Below, piece after piece: positions 1 through 8,595 of a stretch of DNA of 64,000 bases. Made by a program: the position numbers and the translations under genes. This DNA is from Terriglobia bacterium (GTDB lineage: Bacteria; Acidobacteriota; Terriglobia; JAJPHL01), in assembly GCA_021325275.1 (NCBI GenBank), contig JAJPHL010000021.1, forward strand, positions 1 to 64,000, in the 5' to 3' direction. Positions within the stretch are counted from its first letter, which is position 1, and each line of letters opens with the position of its first letter. The notes beneath the pieces are model-generated. The model was not told the DNA's origin. It saw nothing but the letters and a program-made list of their open reading frames with translations, and did not search any database.

Positions 1-61
1 CCCACGCGTGATCGTCGCTCCGTGCTCCATCGTCCCCAGGCGGCTCTTCGAGCACGTCGAC

Positions 62-90
62 AGGGCAACTCCGTCTGCCCTCTTGACTTT
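62..90 (+). terminator. possible weak terminator of an upstream gene
   Basis: A six-base stem (AGGGCA at 62-67, TGCCCT at 76-81) with an eight-base loop is followed by a moderately T-rich stretch. It could end a gene lying left of the window. The stem is short and the tail is not a clean T run. Confidence 0.3.
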
Positions 91-102
91 ACTTATCATG
101 GA

Positions 103-231
103 TGGCCATTTCACCACAAAGAACACAGAGAACCGCAGAGGACACAGAGAGCGTTCACCTTGGGTTGAACGTCTCTTATGTCCTCTTTGGTTCTCTCCGT
201 GTTCTCTGTGTTCTTTGTGGTGAAATAGCCA
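103..231. repeat. long palindromic intergenic repeat, copy A
   Basis: Two nearly complementary arms of about 58 bases meet at a loop of a few bases near 165-170. The arms are built from CACAAAGAACACAGAGAAC-like words and begin and end with TGGC/GCCA. The stop codon of the following minus-strand gene (235-237) sits in the flank, CCTTAACGGGGGCTC, which recurs at copy B. Related elements occur at 25919-26080 and 28643-28694. The element lies at the 3' end of the metallophosphatase gene and could fold into a very long hairpin if transcribed. Confidence 0.85.
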
Positions 232-234
232 GCC

Positions 235-1161
235 TTAACGGGGGCTCGTGCCCTGGCGTTGCAGCATGCCCGAGTCGATGGTGAGTCCCTCGCGCGACAC
301 CGCCTGGAAATAGAGTTGGTCGCCGGAGATTTCGAAGAGCAGAAACGCGCGGTCCGTGTCAAATCCCTTTTGACTATCGGGCGACGGGTTCAGATTGTGG
401 TAGCGAAGTTCACCCGAGCATCCCATCACGAAATAATAGATGTTGTGCTGCGGCGCGATGCGCTCATAGACGTGCTCGTGTCCGCTGAGCACGAGATTTA
501 CGGAATCTTTCATCAACAACGGCTCCAGGCGCTGGCGCAGGTCGAGATCGGGTCCATGAAATTTTCCGTTGGAATAGAGCGGATGATGGAAAAAGCAAAT
601 TTTCCAACCGTTGCCCGCTTCGTTCAAACGGCGATCGAGCCAATCGGTCTGCGGCGGGTCCATGTAATTGCTGTCGAGCGCGAAAAACTGAACGTTGCCC
701 TTCTTGAAATTGTAGTAGCGTTGGCCGTTCATGTTGAACGGTGCGAAGAATCTCTCGTCGGCGCGATCGTGATTCCCGAGAGAAGCGTAGAACTTCACGC
801 CGGCGTCGAGCAGCGGCTTGTACGGCGTGGAGAATTTCTTCTGATAGTCTTCGGGTTTGCTGCCGCCGTACAAGTTGTCGCCAAGCATCAACACGGTGTC
901 ATATGGGAACTTCTCGTGATAGCGAACCATCTCGGCGGCCGTTTCGTATTGCGGCGTTTCGCCCGTGCCCATGTCGCCGATCGCGGCGAAGCGCACCGAA
1001 CCTTCTTTCATGGGCAGCAAGACTTGATGCGCTGCGACCGCTTGCACCGAACCGGCCGGCGCAGGAGACCGCTGCTCCAGCGCGATTCCCGCTAGGACCG
1101 GCAACACCACACACGAACACGTGAGAGCCACTGCGAAACGGGACTGAACGGGTCGCCACAT
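235..1161 (-). CDS. exported calcineurin-like metallophosphatase
   Basis: A 308-residue protein with an N-terminal signal or anchor segment (about residues 8-28) and a calcineurin-like phosphoesterase domain from about residue 55. The metal-binding signatures appear in order: GDMG near 62, GDN near 95, GNHD near 127, a paired HH near 190 and GHEH near 225. The layout resembles the purple or tartrate-resistant acid phosphatase group, so a periplasmic or exported phosphomonoesterase role is inferred. It is the last gene of a three-gene minus-strand operon and starts immediately after the stop of its upstream neighbour. The substrate cannot be told. Confidence 0.85.
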   Translation of the reverse strand: MWRPVQSRFAVALTCSCVVLPVLAGIALEQRSPAPAGSVQAVAAHQVLLPMKEGSVRFAAIGDMGTGETPQYETAAEMVRYHEKFPYDTVLMLGDNLYGGSKPEDYQKKFSTPYKPLLDAGVKFYASLGNHDRADERFFAPFNMNGQRYYNFKKGNVQFFALDSNYMDPPQTDWLDRRLNEAGNGWKICFFHHPLYSNGKFHGPDLDLRQRLEPLLMKDSVNLVLSGHEHVYERIAPQHNIYYFVMGCSGELRYHNLNPSPDSQKGFDTDRAFLLFEISGDQLYFQAVSREGLTIDSGMLQRQGTSPR

Positions 1162-1740
1162 TTAGGGATGCTTCGCCGACGGCTCCGGCAACGGAGCTTT
1201 GGGCATCAATGGGCCGCGCGAAATATCCAGGATCAAGTTCGCGCCCGCGTCCACCAACACCAGCTGCTGGCCGACGACGCGATATTCAATCTCCGGCGGC
1301 AGCGGGGGGAAATTTTGCAGCAGCGTGGGCGGCGTCGATTGGATCGGCACGCCGTCGGGATACGCGCCGTTCACCGCCAGTTTCAAGCGGACCGGTTCGG
1401 CGTGCGCGAGGCTCTTCTCCACGCGATTCGCGTCGGCCCCGCGATCGGCGAATCCCATCAAACGGCGAAATTCCGCTTCGATAGGCGGCGTGAAGAACTC
1501 GCCTTGCTTGGCGCCGCGACGTTCCTGCTGGAGCATTTCGCGCAGTTTTCGGCGATGGTGCGTCACTTGGCTGGGCGTCGCGCCTGTCTTCAACGCCGGC
1601 AATTTCGCTTCCAGCGATTTCCGCAATTTCACGTACTCGTCCACGTGTTTTTGAAAGTCGGCGGTCAATTGCGCATCGGGATTCACGCGCGGTTGTGCGG
1701 CACAAGCTGCGGCGAGCACAAGCAATGCCACGGTTTTCAC
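1162..1740 (-). CDS. exported protein of unknown function
   Basis: A 192-residue protein with a short signal peptide (residues 1-15, ending near CAAQ). The mature part has a charged, probably helical half (about 25-110, rich in K, R and E) and a C-terminal half ending in a proline-rich tail. No family is recognised. Its ATG overlaps the stop of the upstream PLD-like gene by four bases (ATGA) and its stop abuts the metallophosphatase ATG, so the three genes are almost certainly translated from one message. Confidence 0.7.
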   Translation of the reverse strand: MKTVALLVLAAACAAQPRVNPDAQLTADFQKHVDEYVKLRKSLEAKLPALKTGATPSQVTHHRRKLREMLQQERRGAKQGEFFTPPIEAEFRRLMGFADRGADANRVEKSLAHAEPVRLKLAVNGAYPDGVPIQSTPPTLLQNFPPLPPEIEYRVVGQQLVLVDAGANLILDISRGPLMPKAPLPEPSAKHP

Positions 1741-2858
1741 TGGATCACCTTTGACTCTTCCGGCGGCGCCGCGGGCGTCTCCACCGATCCCTCCACGACG
1801 TCGCGCACCGCCTGCTTCACCGCTTGCTTTACCACGTGCTTCACGGTGTCTTCCAATTCCTGGCGATCCATTTCGATCGTGGCGGCGTTCGGAAGCATTT
1901 CCTTCATTGCTTCTTTCAGCATCGGGCCGACGGGCGGCAGCTCCTTGACCATCGCTTTCGCCACGCGCTTGGCCACTCGCTGGGCCGGCGGCGCATCGGA
2001 GTCGCCGGCTTTCACTCCGCTGGCTTCCGCCGCGGCCCAGTCTTCGTCGAAGACGCGCAGGATTCGCGCGGCAATCGTGGGATTCTGGAAAATCACGCCG
2101 ACTTCGCGGCGCGCATCCAACTCGATCTCGCGCAAGCCCTGGCTGCCGATGAAAACTTCGCGTCGATCGCGCACCATGGTGCGCGTATGCACGCGCAATT
2201 GTGCACGGCGCACCGGTAAATCCGCTCCGCGCCGCTGGACCGTGCCCACGATTCGCAGATCGACGCCGGCTCTCTGGCGCTCTTCCAGCAAATGGATCAT
2301 GGCCGGATCGCTGATGTCGTGGTTGTAGACGACGAGCTGCTTTTTCGCGCGACGAATGAATGCGGCCAATTGCGGGCGCGCGTTCTGCGGACTGATCACG
2401 AACGTGCCCGCGCGCGCGGAATACGGCTGGCGTCGCGAGTCCGCCTCGAACAAGCGGATCGCTTCGCGCACCAGCTTTTTCTCGCGGATCATCAAGCCGA
2501 AGGTGCGGCTGTGGTCGATGTCGAGGTAAGTGAAGTTGAAGGCCAGCAGATAGAGCACGCTGCGGTCGATGATCATCATCTTGGCGTGATAGCGCACCAA
2601 ATCGTCGTTGGTGCGGCCAACCGTAATGCCCTTCGCCAAGAGTCGCGACTCCAAGCGCCGCAAGTTTTTCTCGCCGCCGCGATTCGTGAACGCGATCAAC
2701 GCGTGCACGTGCACGCCGCGCCGCACCGCTTTCGCGAGGGCGCGCTCAAGCTCCGCGCGATCCGAGCGGAAGATCAGGATCTCAACGCTTTTTCTCGCGT
2801 TATCGATCGCCGTTAGCAACGGCGTGATGCCGTCACCCGGCTGCACGAGTAGTTTCAC
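1737..2858 (-). CDS. phospholipase-D-like protein with altered HKD motifs
   Basis: The start chosen is the GTG at 2858, preceded by TGAGG five bases upstream; this gives 373 residues. Longer in-frame starts run into the divergent gene at 2985 and lack PLD homology. The first HKD motif reads HAKMMIID near residue 100 and is followed by AFN instead of the usual GSxN. The second reads HTRTMVRD, with Lys replaced by Arg, followed by GSQG. The C-terminal 90 residues are a separate helical, charged region. The family cleaves or transfers phosphodiesters, for example in cardiolipin synthase; the motif changes leave activity uncertain. First gene of the operon. Confidence 0.8.
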   Translation of the reverse strand: MKLLVQPGDGITPLLTAIDNARKSVEILIFRSDRAELERALAKAVRRGVHVHALIAFTNRGGEKNLRRLESRLLAKGITVGRTNDDLVRYHAKMMIIDRSVLYLLAFNFTYLDIDHSRTFGLMIREKKLVREAIRLFEADSRRQPYSARAGTFVISPQNARPQLAAFIRRAKKQLVVYNHDISDPAMIHLLEERQRAGVDLRIVGTVQRRGADLPVRRAQLRVHTRTMVRDRREVFIGSQGLREIELDARREVGVIFQNPTIAARILRVFDEDWAAAEASGVKAGDSDAPPAQRVAKRVAKAMVKELPPVGPMLKEAMKEMLPNAATIEMDRQELEDTVKHVVKQAVKQAVRDVVEGSVETPAAPPEESKVIQ

Positions 2859-2984
2859 GTTGACCTCATACCGGTTCCACAATGTTAGATGCGTGCACTC
2901 CCGTTCTTCGTTGCACCACTCTTGCATTGGCATGCATCGTGCAGGTAAAAGTGTGGAGCGTTCCCCCCAAAAGGAGCGGGTGTT

Positions 2985-4079
2985 ATGTTCAAGAACCGAA
3001 AGGCGCTGGCCCTCCTGTTGGTAGTGTGCGCGAGCGTTTTTTACGCGCAGAAGAAGAATAAATTTGCCGGGTCTGATACCGCCGCGGTTGTCGCGACTCC
3101 GTCGCATCCGGTGCTGTGGAAGGATCCGCAGGACATCTCGACGCGCGATCTACTCAATGGTCCCGGGGGACCAGAGCACCAGCCGCATCAGGGTTTTTCC
3201 TACCTCGAAGAAGACACCAACGGCACCAGTATCAAATTCGACGTCCGCGACGCCGACGGCGTGAAATGGCGCGTAAAGCTAGGACCGGAAGCGCGTCCCG
3301 AAACCGTTACGACGCGGCTGGTGTGGGCCGTCGGCTACTCGACGAACGAGGATTATTTCCTGCGCGACGTCCATGTCGACAACATGGGCAAACTCAAACG
3401 CAAACACGCCGATCGTTTCATCTCCGCGACGGGCGACATGCACAACGCACGCCTGAAGCGCATGGAAGAGGAGAAGAAAACGGAACAGTGGGCGTGGCGC
3501 GACAATCCATTCCTCGGCACACGTGAGTTCAACGGATTGCGCGTGATGATGGCGCTGGTCAACAACTGGGACTTGAAAGATGTGAACAACGGCATCTATC
3601 GACTCAAGGAGAAGAAGCACAAGAAAGACAAGGACGGCGACGCCAAGTCAGACGACGAAAAGGACGAGAAGTCCGAGAAGTCCGACGAAGCGTTGTACGA
3701 AGTCAGCGACCTTGGCGCGAGCTTTGGCGCGCCCGGTATTGCATGGCGCTTTTCGCGGTCCAAGGACAACCTCGATGCCTACGCGCATTCAAAGTTCATT
3801 ACCGCCGTTCACGGCGATTCCGTCGACTTTGCGACGCCTGGGCGTCCGGCGATGTGGGATTGGGTGCATCCGAACGACTGCTGGAGCCGCACGTTCAAAC
3901 TCACCGCGATCGGCCGCCGCGTGCCGCGCGCCGACGCGCGATGGATTGGTTCGGTGCTCGCGCGTCTGTCCGAAGATCAGATCCGGTCGGCGTTTCGCGC
4001 CGGCGGATATTCCGACGAAGAAGCCGGCGCGTACACCAAGGTCGTGATGCAGCGGATTAGCGATTTGAACAAGCTTTAG
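2985..4079 (+). CDS. conserved exported protein of unknown function
   Basis: A 364-residue protein starting at an ATG with a good AAAAGGAGCG site upstream. Residues 1-22 are a signal peptide (hydrophobic core, then FYAQ). About residues 50-120 form a conserved region (DLLNGPGG, then KFDVRDADGVKWRVKLG, then a GYSTNEDYF stretch). About residues 205-235 are a very charged Lys/Asp/Glu linker. The C-terminus contains paired tryptophans (MWDWVHPNDCW). Similar proteins of unknown role are, from memory, found in Acidobacteria. It is transcribed away from the PLD operon from a 126-base shared upstream region. Confidence 0.75.
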   Translation: MFKNRKALALLLVVCASVFYAQKKNKFAGSDTAAVVATPSHPVLWKDPQDISTRDLLNGPGGPEHQPHQGFSYLEEDTNGTSIKFDVRDADGVKWRVKLGPEARPETVTTRLVWAVGYSTNEDYFLRDVHVDNMGKLKRKHADRFISATGDMHNARLKRMEEEKKTEQWAWRDNPFLGTREFNGLRVMMALVNNWDLKDVNNGIYRLKEKKHKKDKDGDAKSDDEKDEKSEKSDEALYEVSDLGASFGAPGIAWRFSRSKDNLDAYAHSKFITAVHGDSVDFATPGRPAMWDWVHPNDCWSRTFKLTAIGRRVPRADARWIGSVLARLSEDQIRSAFRAGGYSDEEAGAYTKVVMQRISDLNKL

Positions 4080-4086
4080 TTTCGGA

Positions 4087-4110
4087 GTGCGGAGGCTTGC
4101 CTCTGCACTA
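4087..4110. repeat. hairpin after the 2985-4079 gene
   Basis: Eleven-base arms (AGTGCGGAGGC and GCCTCTGCACT) with one mismatch and a two-base loop lie eight bases after the stop codon. There is no T run, so it may be a repeat fragment or a message-stabilising hairpin and not an intrinsic terminator. Confidence 0.5.
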
Positions 4111-4174
4111 CGCTTGCTGTGCAGGCGGTATTTCCGTCGTTCACATCGCTATCGGTTGGAGTTGATGCGAGCGA

Positions 4175-4540
4175 GCCTGCAAAGCAGGCGGTACAACGTT
4201 AGCCCCAGGCGTCAGCCTGGGGAAACCTAGCAGCAACAATGAGCCTGCGAAGCGGGCGGCACAAAACGCTTCCCCATTTTGGCCGTCAGGTCCACACGTG
4301 TTTCTCTTCGAATTCGATTCGGTGCGCGCGCCATAACTTTCGGAACTCGTCGTCGAAGGCCATCCTTCGATGGTGCTGCCGCTGTGACGGATATACTTTG
4401 GTACGATCTCAACCTGCGATTTTGCGAGGCGCTGGCGCTTGGCAGGTGTTTGTGCCGCCAGCTTCGCAGGCTCGCTGTTTTGGTCCGTTTTCCCCAGGCT
4501 GACGCCTGGGGCTAACATTGTATCGCCTGCTGCGCAGGTT
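4175..4540. repeat. composite inverted repeat with about 90-base arms around a 170-base core
   Basis: The 559-base gap between 4080 and 4638 holds no convincing gene. Blocks on the left (GCCTGC-AAAGCAGGCGG, then TTAGCCCCAGGCGTCAGCC, then GCCTGCGAAGCGGGCGGC) recur in inverted order on the right between 4446 and 4540. Each block is itself palindromic. The core, about 4270-4440, has no recognisable feature. Open reading frames across it on both strands are short and follow the repeat, so I treat them as chance. Confidence 0.7.
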
Positions 4541-4638
4541 CGTTTTTTTCCGGTTACTTGACAGCGTCCGCGAGGTCCGAATTTGGGAACGCGCGGAGTC
4601 GTGGGCGAACAGGCGGTGTCTACGGTAGAATGCGTTGA

Positions 4639-6294
4639 ATGCGCGCCTTTGCCATCGCGTGCCTGTTGTCGAGCGCCCTCCTGGGCGCCCAAGATACAGA
4701 GCTCCCCGAATTCGACTACGAAACGGCTCGCGCGCACGAAATCCCGCCACATCGCCGAATCATTCCGATGAAGGCCGGCCAGCTTTTTTCCGATCAGATT
4801 AACCTTCGCGTTGTCGTATCACCTTCGGGCGACGTAATCGATATCAAGGCTAGCGGTCAGCCAAGCGGACTGAAACTGTGGCCCCAAATTGTCGAGGAAG
4901 TACGAGCGTGGAAATTCAAGCCCTTTGAGCAAAACGGCGAAGCCGTCGCAGCTCTGGTGCAGGAGTATGTCGATTTCGCTCCTCCGGAGCGGTTTCCCGA
5001 GCGACTGGTGATGCCGCCACCCGTGCGCGAGGATTCCGACATCACGATCACGCTGCAGAGAACGGCGTGTTTCGGTAGTTGCCCCTCGTATACGGTCACG
5101 TTGAGTACGGGCGGCATCGTGTTCGACGCGGACCGCTACGTCGTCGCCCCAGGGAAGCACACGGCACCCGTTGCACGGGGCGAAGTTCGGAGCCTCGCAA
5201 AACGATTCGTGGAAGCGCAGTTTTATTCCATGGATGCCGAATACCGGATGGGCGTGACGGATAGCCCAACGTACATTCTCACCATCACCATTGACGGTCG
5301 CTCCAAGAAAGTCGTCGACTATGTCGGTCGAGGCGCTGGGATGCCAGGCGTTATCAGTGATCTCGAGAATGAAGTCGACAAGCTGGCGAAAACCGGTCGC
5401 TGGATCGCAGGTAGTAACGACGTAGTCGACGCTCTGCGCGCTGAGCGATTCGACTTCCACACGTACGATGCGCAGGTCATGTTGAAGGATGCCGCGTCTC
5501 GGGGCCGCGCTTCGACGGTCGTCGAACTTTTGAAGGCGGGTGTGCCGCTCGAACCTTTGCCTCCTACGCCTCGACCAGCCGGAGTACACTTTGGCATGCA
5601 ACCGGACTCCGTGGGTTGGTTGGAGTCGGCCTCTGCGTATCCAAGTGTGTTGGAAACTCTGATCGCCGCTGGAGCTAGCAAGCGCGACCAGGCGGAGAAG
5701 AACGCGGCCTTGCTCAGGGCTGTTCGTTTCGGAAATGCAAGCTCCATTCGGTTGCTTGTCGCGTACGGCGCCGACGTCAATTTCGATCTGCCAACGACGA
5801 ACAACCAGACGTGCGGGAGCGTCCTGATCTGCGCGACGGAATTGAGCAACCCGGAGACGGTGCGCGAGATTCTTCGCTATCACCCACAGTTGGACAAACG
5901 GGACAGCAAGGGACGGACCGCACTTCTAGCCGCCGTTGAGTCTCGATCCAACGGCAAAGACCCCGCGCGGGTGGAAGTCCTCCGGTTGCTGGCGGAGGCG
6001 GGCGCGGATGTGAACGTCCGCGATAAAAACGGCAACACACCTCTGCACAAAACGCCGCTTACGGATGTGGCTGAGGAGCTAATGCGCCTCGGCGCCGACG
6101 TGAACGCTCGCAACAATGCTGGTGAAACACCGATCTTCACAACAATGGATGAGCATGCCATCCCATTGCTGATCGCTCACGGCGCGGACGTCACGATTCT
6201 CAATGACGCCGGAGAAACGTTGATGGAAGCCGCCCGTCACCGGGCACCCAATCTGCAAACGGCCCTCTGGAAAGCACTCGCGAAGCAGAAATAG
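4639..6294 (+). CDS. TonB-C-like / DUF6438 / ankyrin-repeat exported protein
   Basis: A 551-residue protein with a short signal peptide (residues 1-17). Residues about 50-115 resemble the C-terminal domain of TonB-type energy transducers (SGDVIDIKASGQPSG, then a WKFKPF motif). Residues about 130-250 match DUF6438 as I remember it (LQRTACFGSCPSYTVTLSTGG core). The second half, from about residue 330, contains ankyrin repeats (GADVNVRDKNGNTPLH, GADVNARNNAGETPIF, GADVTILNDAGETLM). This suggests a periplasmic protein-interaction scaffold. No partner is evident; the gene stands alone between a repeat region and pckA. Confidence 0.75.
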   Translation: MRAFAIACLLSSALLGAQDTELPEFDYETARAHEIPPHRRIIPMKAGQLFSDQINLRVVVSPSGDVIDIKASGQPSGLKLWPQIVEEVRAWKFKPFEQNGEAVAALVQEYVDFAPPERFPERLVMPPPVREDSDITITLQRTACFGSCPSYTVTLSTGGIVFDADRYVVAPGKHTAPVARGEVRSLAKRFVEAQFYSMDAEYRMGVTDSPTYILTITIDGRSKKVVDYVGRGAGMPGVISDLENEVDKLAKTGRWIAGSNDVVDALRAERFDFHTYDAQVMLKDAASRGRASTVVELLKAGVPLEPLPPTPRPAGVHFGMQPDSVGWLESASAYPSVLETLIAAGASKRDQAEKNAALLRAVRFGNASSIRLLVAYGADVNFDLPTTNNQTCGSVLICATELSNPETVREILRYHPQLDKRDSKGRTALLAAVESRSNGKDPARVEVLRLLAEAGADVNVRDKNGNTPLHKTPLTDVAEELMRLGADVNARNNAGETPIFTTMDEHAIPLLIAHGADVTILNDAGETLMEAARHRAPNLQTALWKALAKQK

Positions 6295-6338
6295 CCCCGC
6301 TGTCGAGCACAACTGACCACTATGATAGACTTTCTTAA

Positions 6339-6366
6339 TTGCGTTTTCGCGTCATAGTCTTATACT
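6339..6366 (+). promoter_or_regulatory. candidate sigma-70 promoter of pckA
   Basis: TTGCGT at 6339-6344 and TATACT at 6361-6366 are separated by 16 bases. The predicted start lies about 15 bases before the pckA ATG. The -10 box is good and the -35 box is half matched. Confidence 0.4.
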
Positions 6367-6388
6367 TGCGAGCTCGGGGGATCTCTAC

Positions 6389-8005
6389 ATGCAGGAGCGC
6401 TTGGTCGGGCACGGTATTGTCAACACAGGACCCATTTACTGGAATCTCAGCACTCCTGAACTCGTCGAACATTCGATCCGCCTCGGCCAAGGACGGCTCG
6501 CGGCCAATGGCGCGCTGCTTACCTCCACCGGCAAGTACACGGGACGCACTCCCAAAGACAAATTCATCGTGGAAGACGCGGAAACGCGCGATCACGTCAA
6601 GTGGGGATCCGTTAATCAGTCCTTTGATCCCGAGAAATTCGATCGCCTCTATCGCCGCTTGACCGCGTACCTGCAAGGACGCCCGCTGTACGTCCGCGAT
6701 TGCGTGGGCGGAGCCGATCCGCAGTACTCGTTGCGCGTTCGCGTGATCAACGAATACGCGTGGCACAATCTTTTCTGCAAACAATTGCTGCTCCCGGCCG
6801 CGCCCAGCTCGAACCCAAATGAAACCCACGAGCCGGAATTCACCATCATCGACGCGCCCGGCTTTCAAGCTGATCCCGAACTCGACGGCACGCGCGCTCC
6901 GGACAAGGGGCGGCCGGCGGCGTTCATCATCATGAATATGACGCGCCGCGTCGTGATCATCGGCGGCACGCAGTATGCCGGCGAGATGAAAAAATCCGTT
7001 TTTTCGCTGCTGAATTTCCTGCTGCCGCTGAAAGGCGTGATGCCCATGCATTGCTCCGCCAATATCGGAGCGGGAGGCGCTCACGGTGGCGATGTCGCGT
7101 TGTTTTTTGGACTCTCCGGCACCGGCAAAACTACGCTTTCCGCCGATCCCGAACGCCGGCTGATCGGCGATGACGAGCACGGATGGAGCGACAATGGGGT
7201 TTTCAATTTCGAAGGCGGCTGCTACGCGAAGTGCATTCACCTCTCGGAAAAAACCGAGCCGCAGATTTGGGCGGCGATCAAGTTCGGCACGGTGCTCGAA
7301 AACGTCGTGGCCGACGAACACGGCCATTGCGATTTCGACAACCAGTCGCTCACGGAAAACACCCGCGCGGCCTATCCCGTGGACTTCATTCCGAATTGCG
7401 TGATCCCCGGCGTGGGCGGCCACGCGCAAAACGTGGTGCTGCTCACCGCCGACGCTTTTGGCGTGCTGCCGCCGGTGGCGAAGTTGAGTATCGAGCAAGC
7501 CATGTATTACTTCCTTTCGGGTTACACGGCGAAAGTCGCGGGCACCGAAACCGGCGTCACCGAGCCGCAAGCGACGTTTTCCACTTGCTTCGGCGCGCCG
7601 TTTTTGCCGCTGTACCCGTCGGTATACGCGAATCTGCTGGGAGAAAAGCTGCGCAAGCACGGATCGCGCGTATGGTTGATGAACACCGGATGGTCGGGCG
7701 GCGCGTACGGCACGGGACAACGCATCAAGCTCGCGTACACGCGGGCGATGGTCCGCGCGGTGTTGTCGGGCGAGCTCGACGGCATGTCCACGCGGCCCGA
7801 TCCGCTTTTTGGCGTGGAGATTCCCACGGCGTGTCCGGGCGTTCCGGCGGAAATTCTCGATCCGCGCAAGACGTGGCGGAATCCGCGCGACTACGACGAC
7901 AAGGCGCGCGACCTGGCCGGGCAATTCCAGAAGAATTTCGTGCAATTCACCAAAGCCGGCGCCGACGTTCGCGAAGCGGGTCCGCGAGTGGAAGCTGCGG
8001 TATAA
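6389..8005 (+). CDS. pckA: phosphoenolpyruvate carboxykinase (ATP)
   Basis: A 538-residue cytosolic enzyme that converts oxaloacetate and ATP to phosphoenolpyruvate, CO2 and ADP, the entry to gluconeogenesis. Length and sequence match the ATP-dependent family. The kinase signature GLSGTGKTTLSADP (P-loop) near residue 240 is followed by the metal-binding IGDDEHGW. The substrate region GGTQYAGEMKKS lies before it, and YFLSGYTAKVAGTE after it. It is a single gene with its own promoter-like sequence upstream. With the malic enzyme and the C4-dicarboxylate carrier elsewhere in the window it covers the PEP-pyruvate-C4 node. Confidence 0.96.
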   Translation: MQERLVGHGIVNTGPIYWNLSTPELVEHSIRLGQGRLAANGALLTSTGKYTGRTPKDKFIVEDAETRDHVKWGSVNQSFDPEKFDRLYRRLTAYLQGRPLYVRDCVGGADPQYSLRVRVINEYAWHNLFCKQLLLPAAPSSNPNETHEPEFTIIDAPGFQADPELDGTRAPDKGRPAAFIIMNMTRRVVIIGGTQYAGEMKKSVFSLLNFLLPLKGVMPMHCSANIGAGGAHGGDVALFFGLSGTGKTTLSADPERRLIGDDEHGWSDNGVFNFEGGCYAKCIHLSEKTEPQIWAAIKFGTVLENVVADEHGHCDFDNQSLTENTRAAYPVDFIPNCVIPGVGGHAQNVVLLTADAFGVLPPVAKLSIEQAMYYFLSGYTAKVAGTETGVTEPQATFSTCFGAPFLPLYPSVYANLLGEKLRKHGSRVWLMNTGWSGGAYGTGQRIKLAYTRAMVRAVLSGELDGMSTRPDPLFGVEIPTACPGVPAEILDPRKTWRNPRDYDDKARDLAGQFQKNFVQFTKAGADVREAGPRVEAAV

Positions 8006-8036
8006 TTATTCGCGGGCCGCTGATCCTGCGCGGCCG
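8001..8036 (+). promoter_or_regulatory. TATAAT box and small hairpin between pckA and yceD
   Basis: A perfect TATAAT at 8001-8006 overlaps the pckA stop codon and could serve the yceD-rpmF-plsX operon, although no good -35 box is visible. It is followed by a six-base-pair hairpin (GGCCGC at 8015-8020, GCGGCC at 8030-8035) without a T tract. The hairpin would lie at the 5' end of the yceD leader or the 3' end of pckA mRNA. Confidence 0.35.
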
Positions 8037-8058
8037 GAAGAGGTTCTGAGGGTTCCCG

Positions 8059-8574
8059 GTGTTCATTGCACTGGAACAACTGCAAGATAAGCCGGTTCGG
8101 TTCGACGAAACGTTCGCGCCCGGCGTTGTGGATTACGCGACTCCGGGTTTGCGTCAGATTTCCGGCTTGCACGTAAAGGGGATCGCCTCGATTCTGGGGG
8201 CGGAAATCCACGTTCAGGGATCGTTGACCGTGCAGTTGGAAACGGAATGCGCCCGTTGTCTCGATCCGGTGGCGCAGGACGTGAAGCGCACCTTCGACCT
8301 GTACTACCGGTCGTTGGACGAATCGCCGGAAGCGGACGAGTTGGCGGTTCCGCGCGGGGAAGAAGAGTTGGCGTTTTTTTCGGGCGACGGATTGCAGCTC
8401 GAAGATGTGGCCAAGGAGCAAGTGCTCCTGAGCCTGCCGATGCGCGCCGTTTGCCGAACCGATTGCAAGGGGTTGTGCCCGCAGTGCGGCATCAACCGGA
8501 ATCGCGAGACGTGCCGCTGCGCAGAGACGGCGGCCGATCCGCGGTGGGAAGCGCTAAAGAAGATACGATCGTAG
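8059..8574 (+). CDS. yceD: YceD/DUF177 family protein, 23S rRNA accumulation factor
   Basis: A 171-residue protein starting at GTG with a CTGAGGG site a few bases upstream. The family signature is the cysteine-rich C-terminal part: ECARCLDPV in the middle and CRTDCKGLCPQCG followed by CRC near the end, likely binding zinc. Members of DUF177 support 23S rRNA and ribosome formation in bacteria and plastids. As in most bacteria it directly precedes rpmF and then plsX, which supports the call and suggests co-transcription of ribosome and lipid genes. Confidence 0.9.
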   Translation: MFIALEQLQDKPVRFDETFAPGVVDYATPGLRQISGLHVKGIASILGAEIHVQGSLTVQLETECARCLDPVAQDVKRTFDLYYRSLDESPEADELAVPRGEEELAFFSGDGLQLEDVAKEQVLLSLPMRAVCRTDCKGLCPQCGINRNRETCRCAETAADPRWEALKKIRS

Positions 8575-8595
8575 AAAACAAGACAAGAGAGAATC

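Noticed and set aside
103-231. CRISPR array reading of the CACAGAG repeats
   Set aside because: The repeats are palindromic arms, not evenly spaced direct repeats with spacers, and no cas gene is near.
4141-4752. A 203-codon minus-strand frame in the gap before 4639
   Set aside because: It runs through the composite inverted repeat, shows no domain and overlaps the start of the ankyrin protein gene.
6335-7945. A 536-codon minus-strand frame across pckA
   Set aside because: pckA on the plus strand is intact with all kinase motifs; the antisense frame has none.
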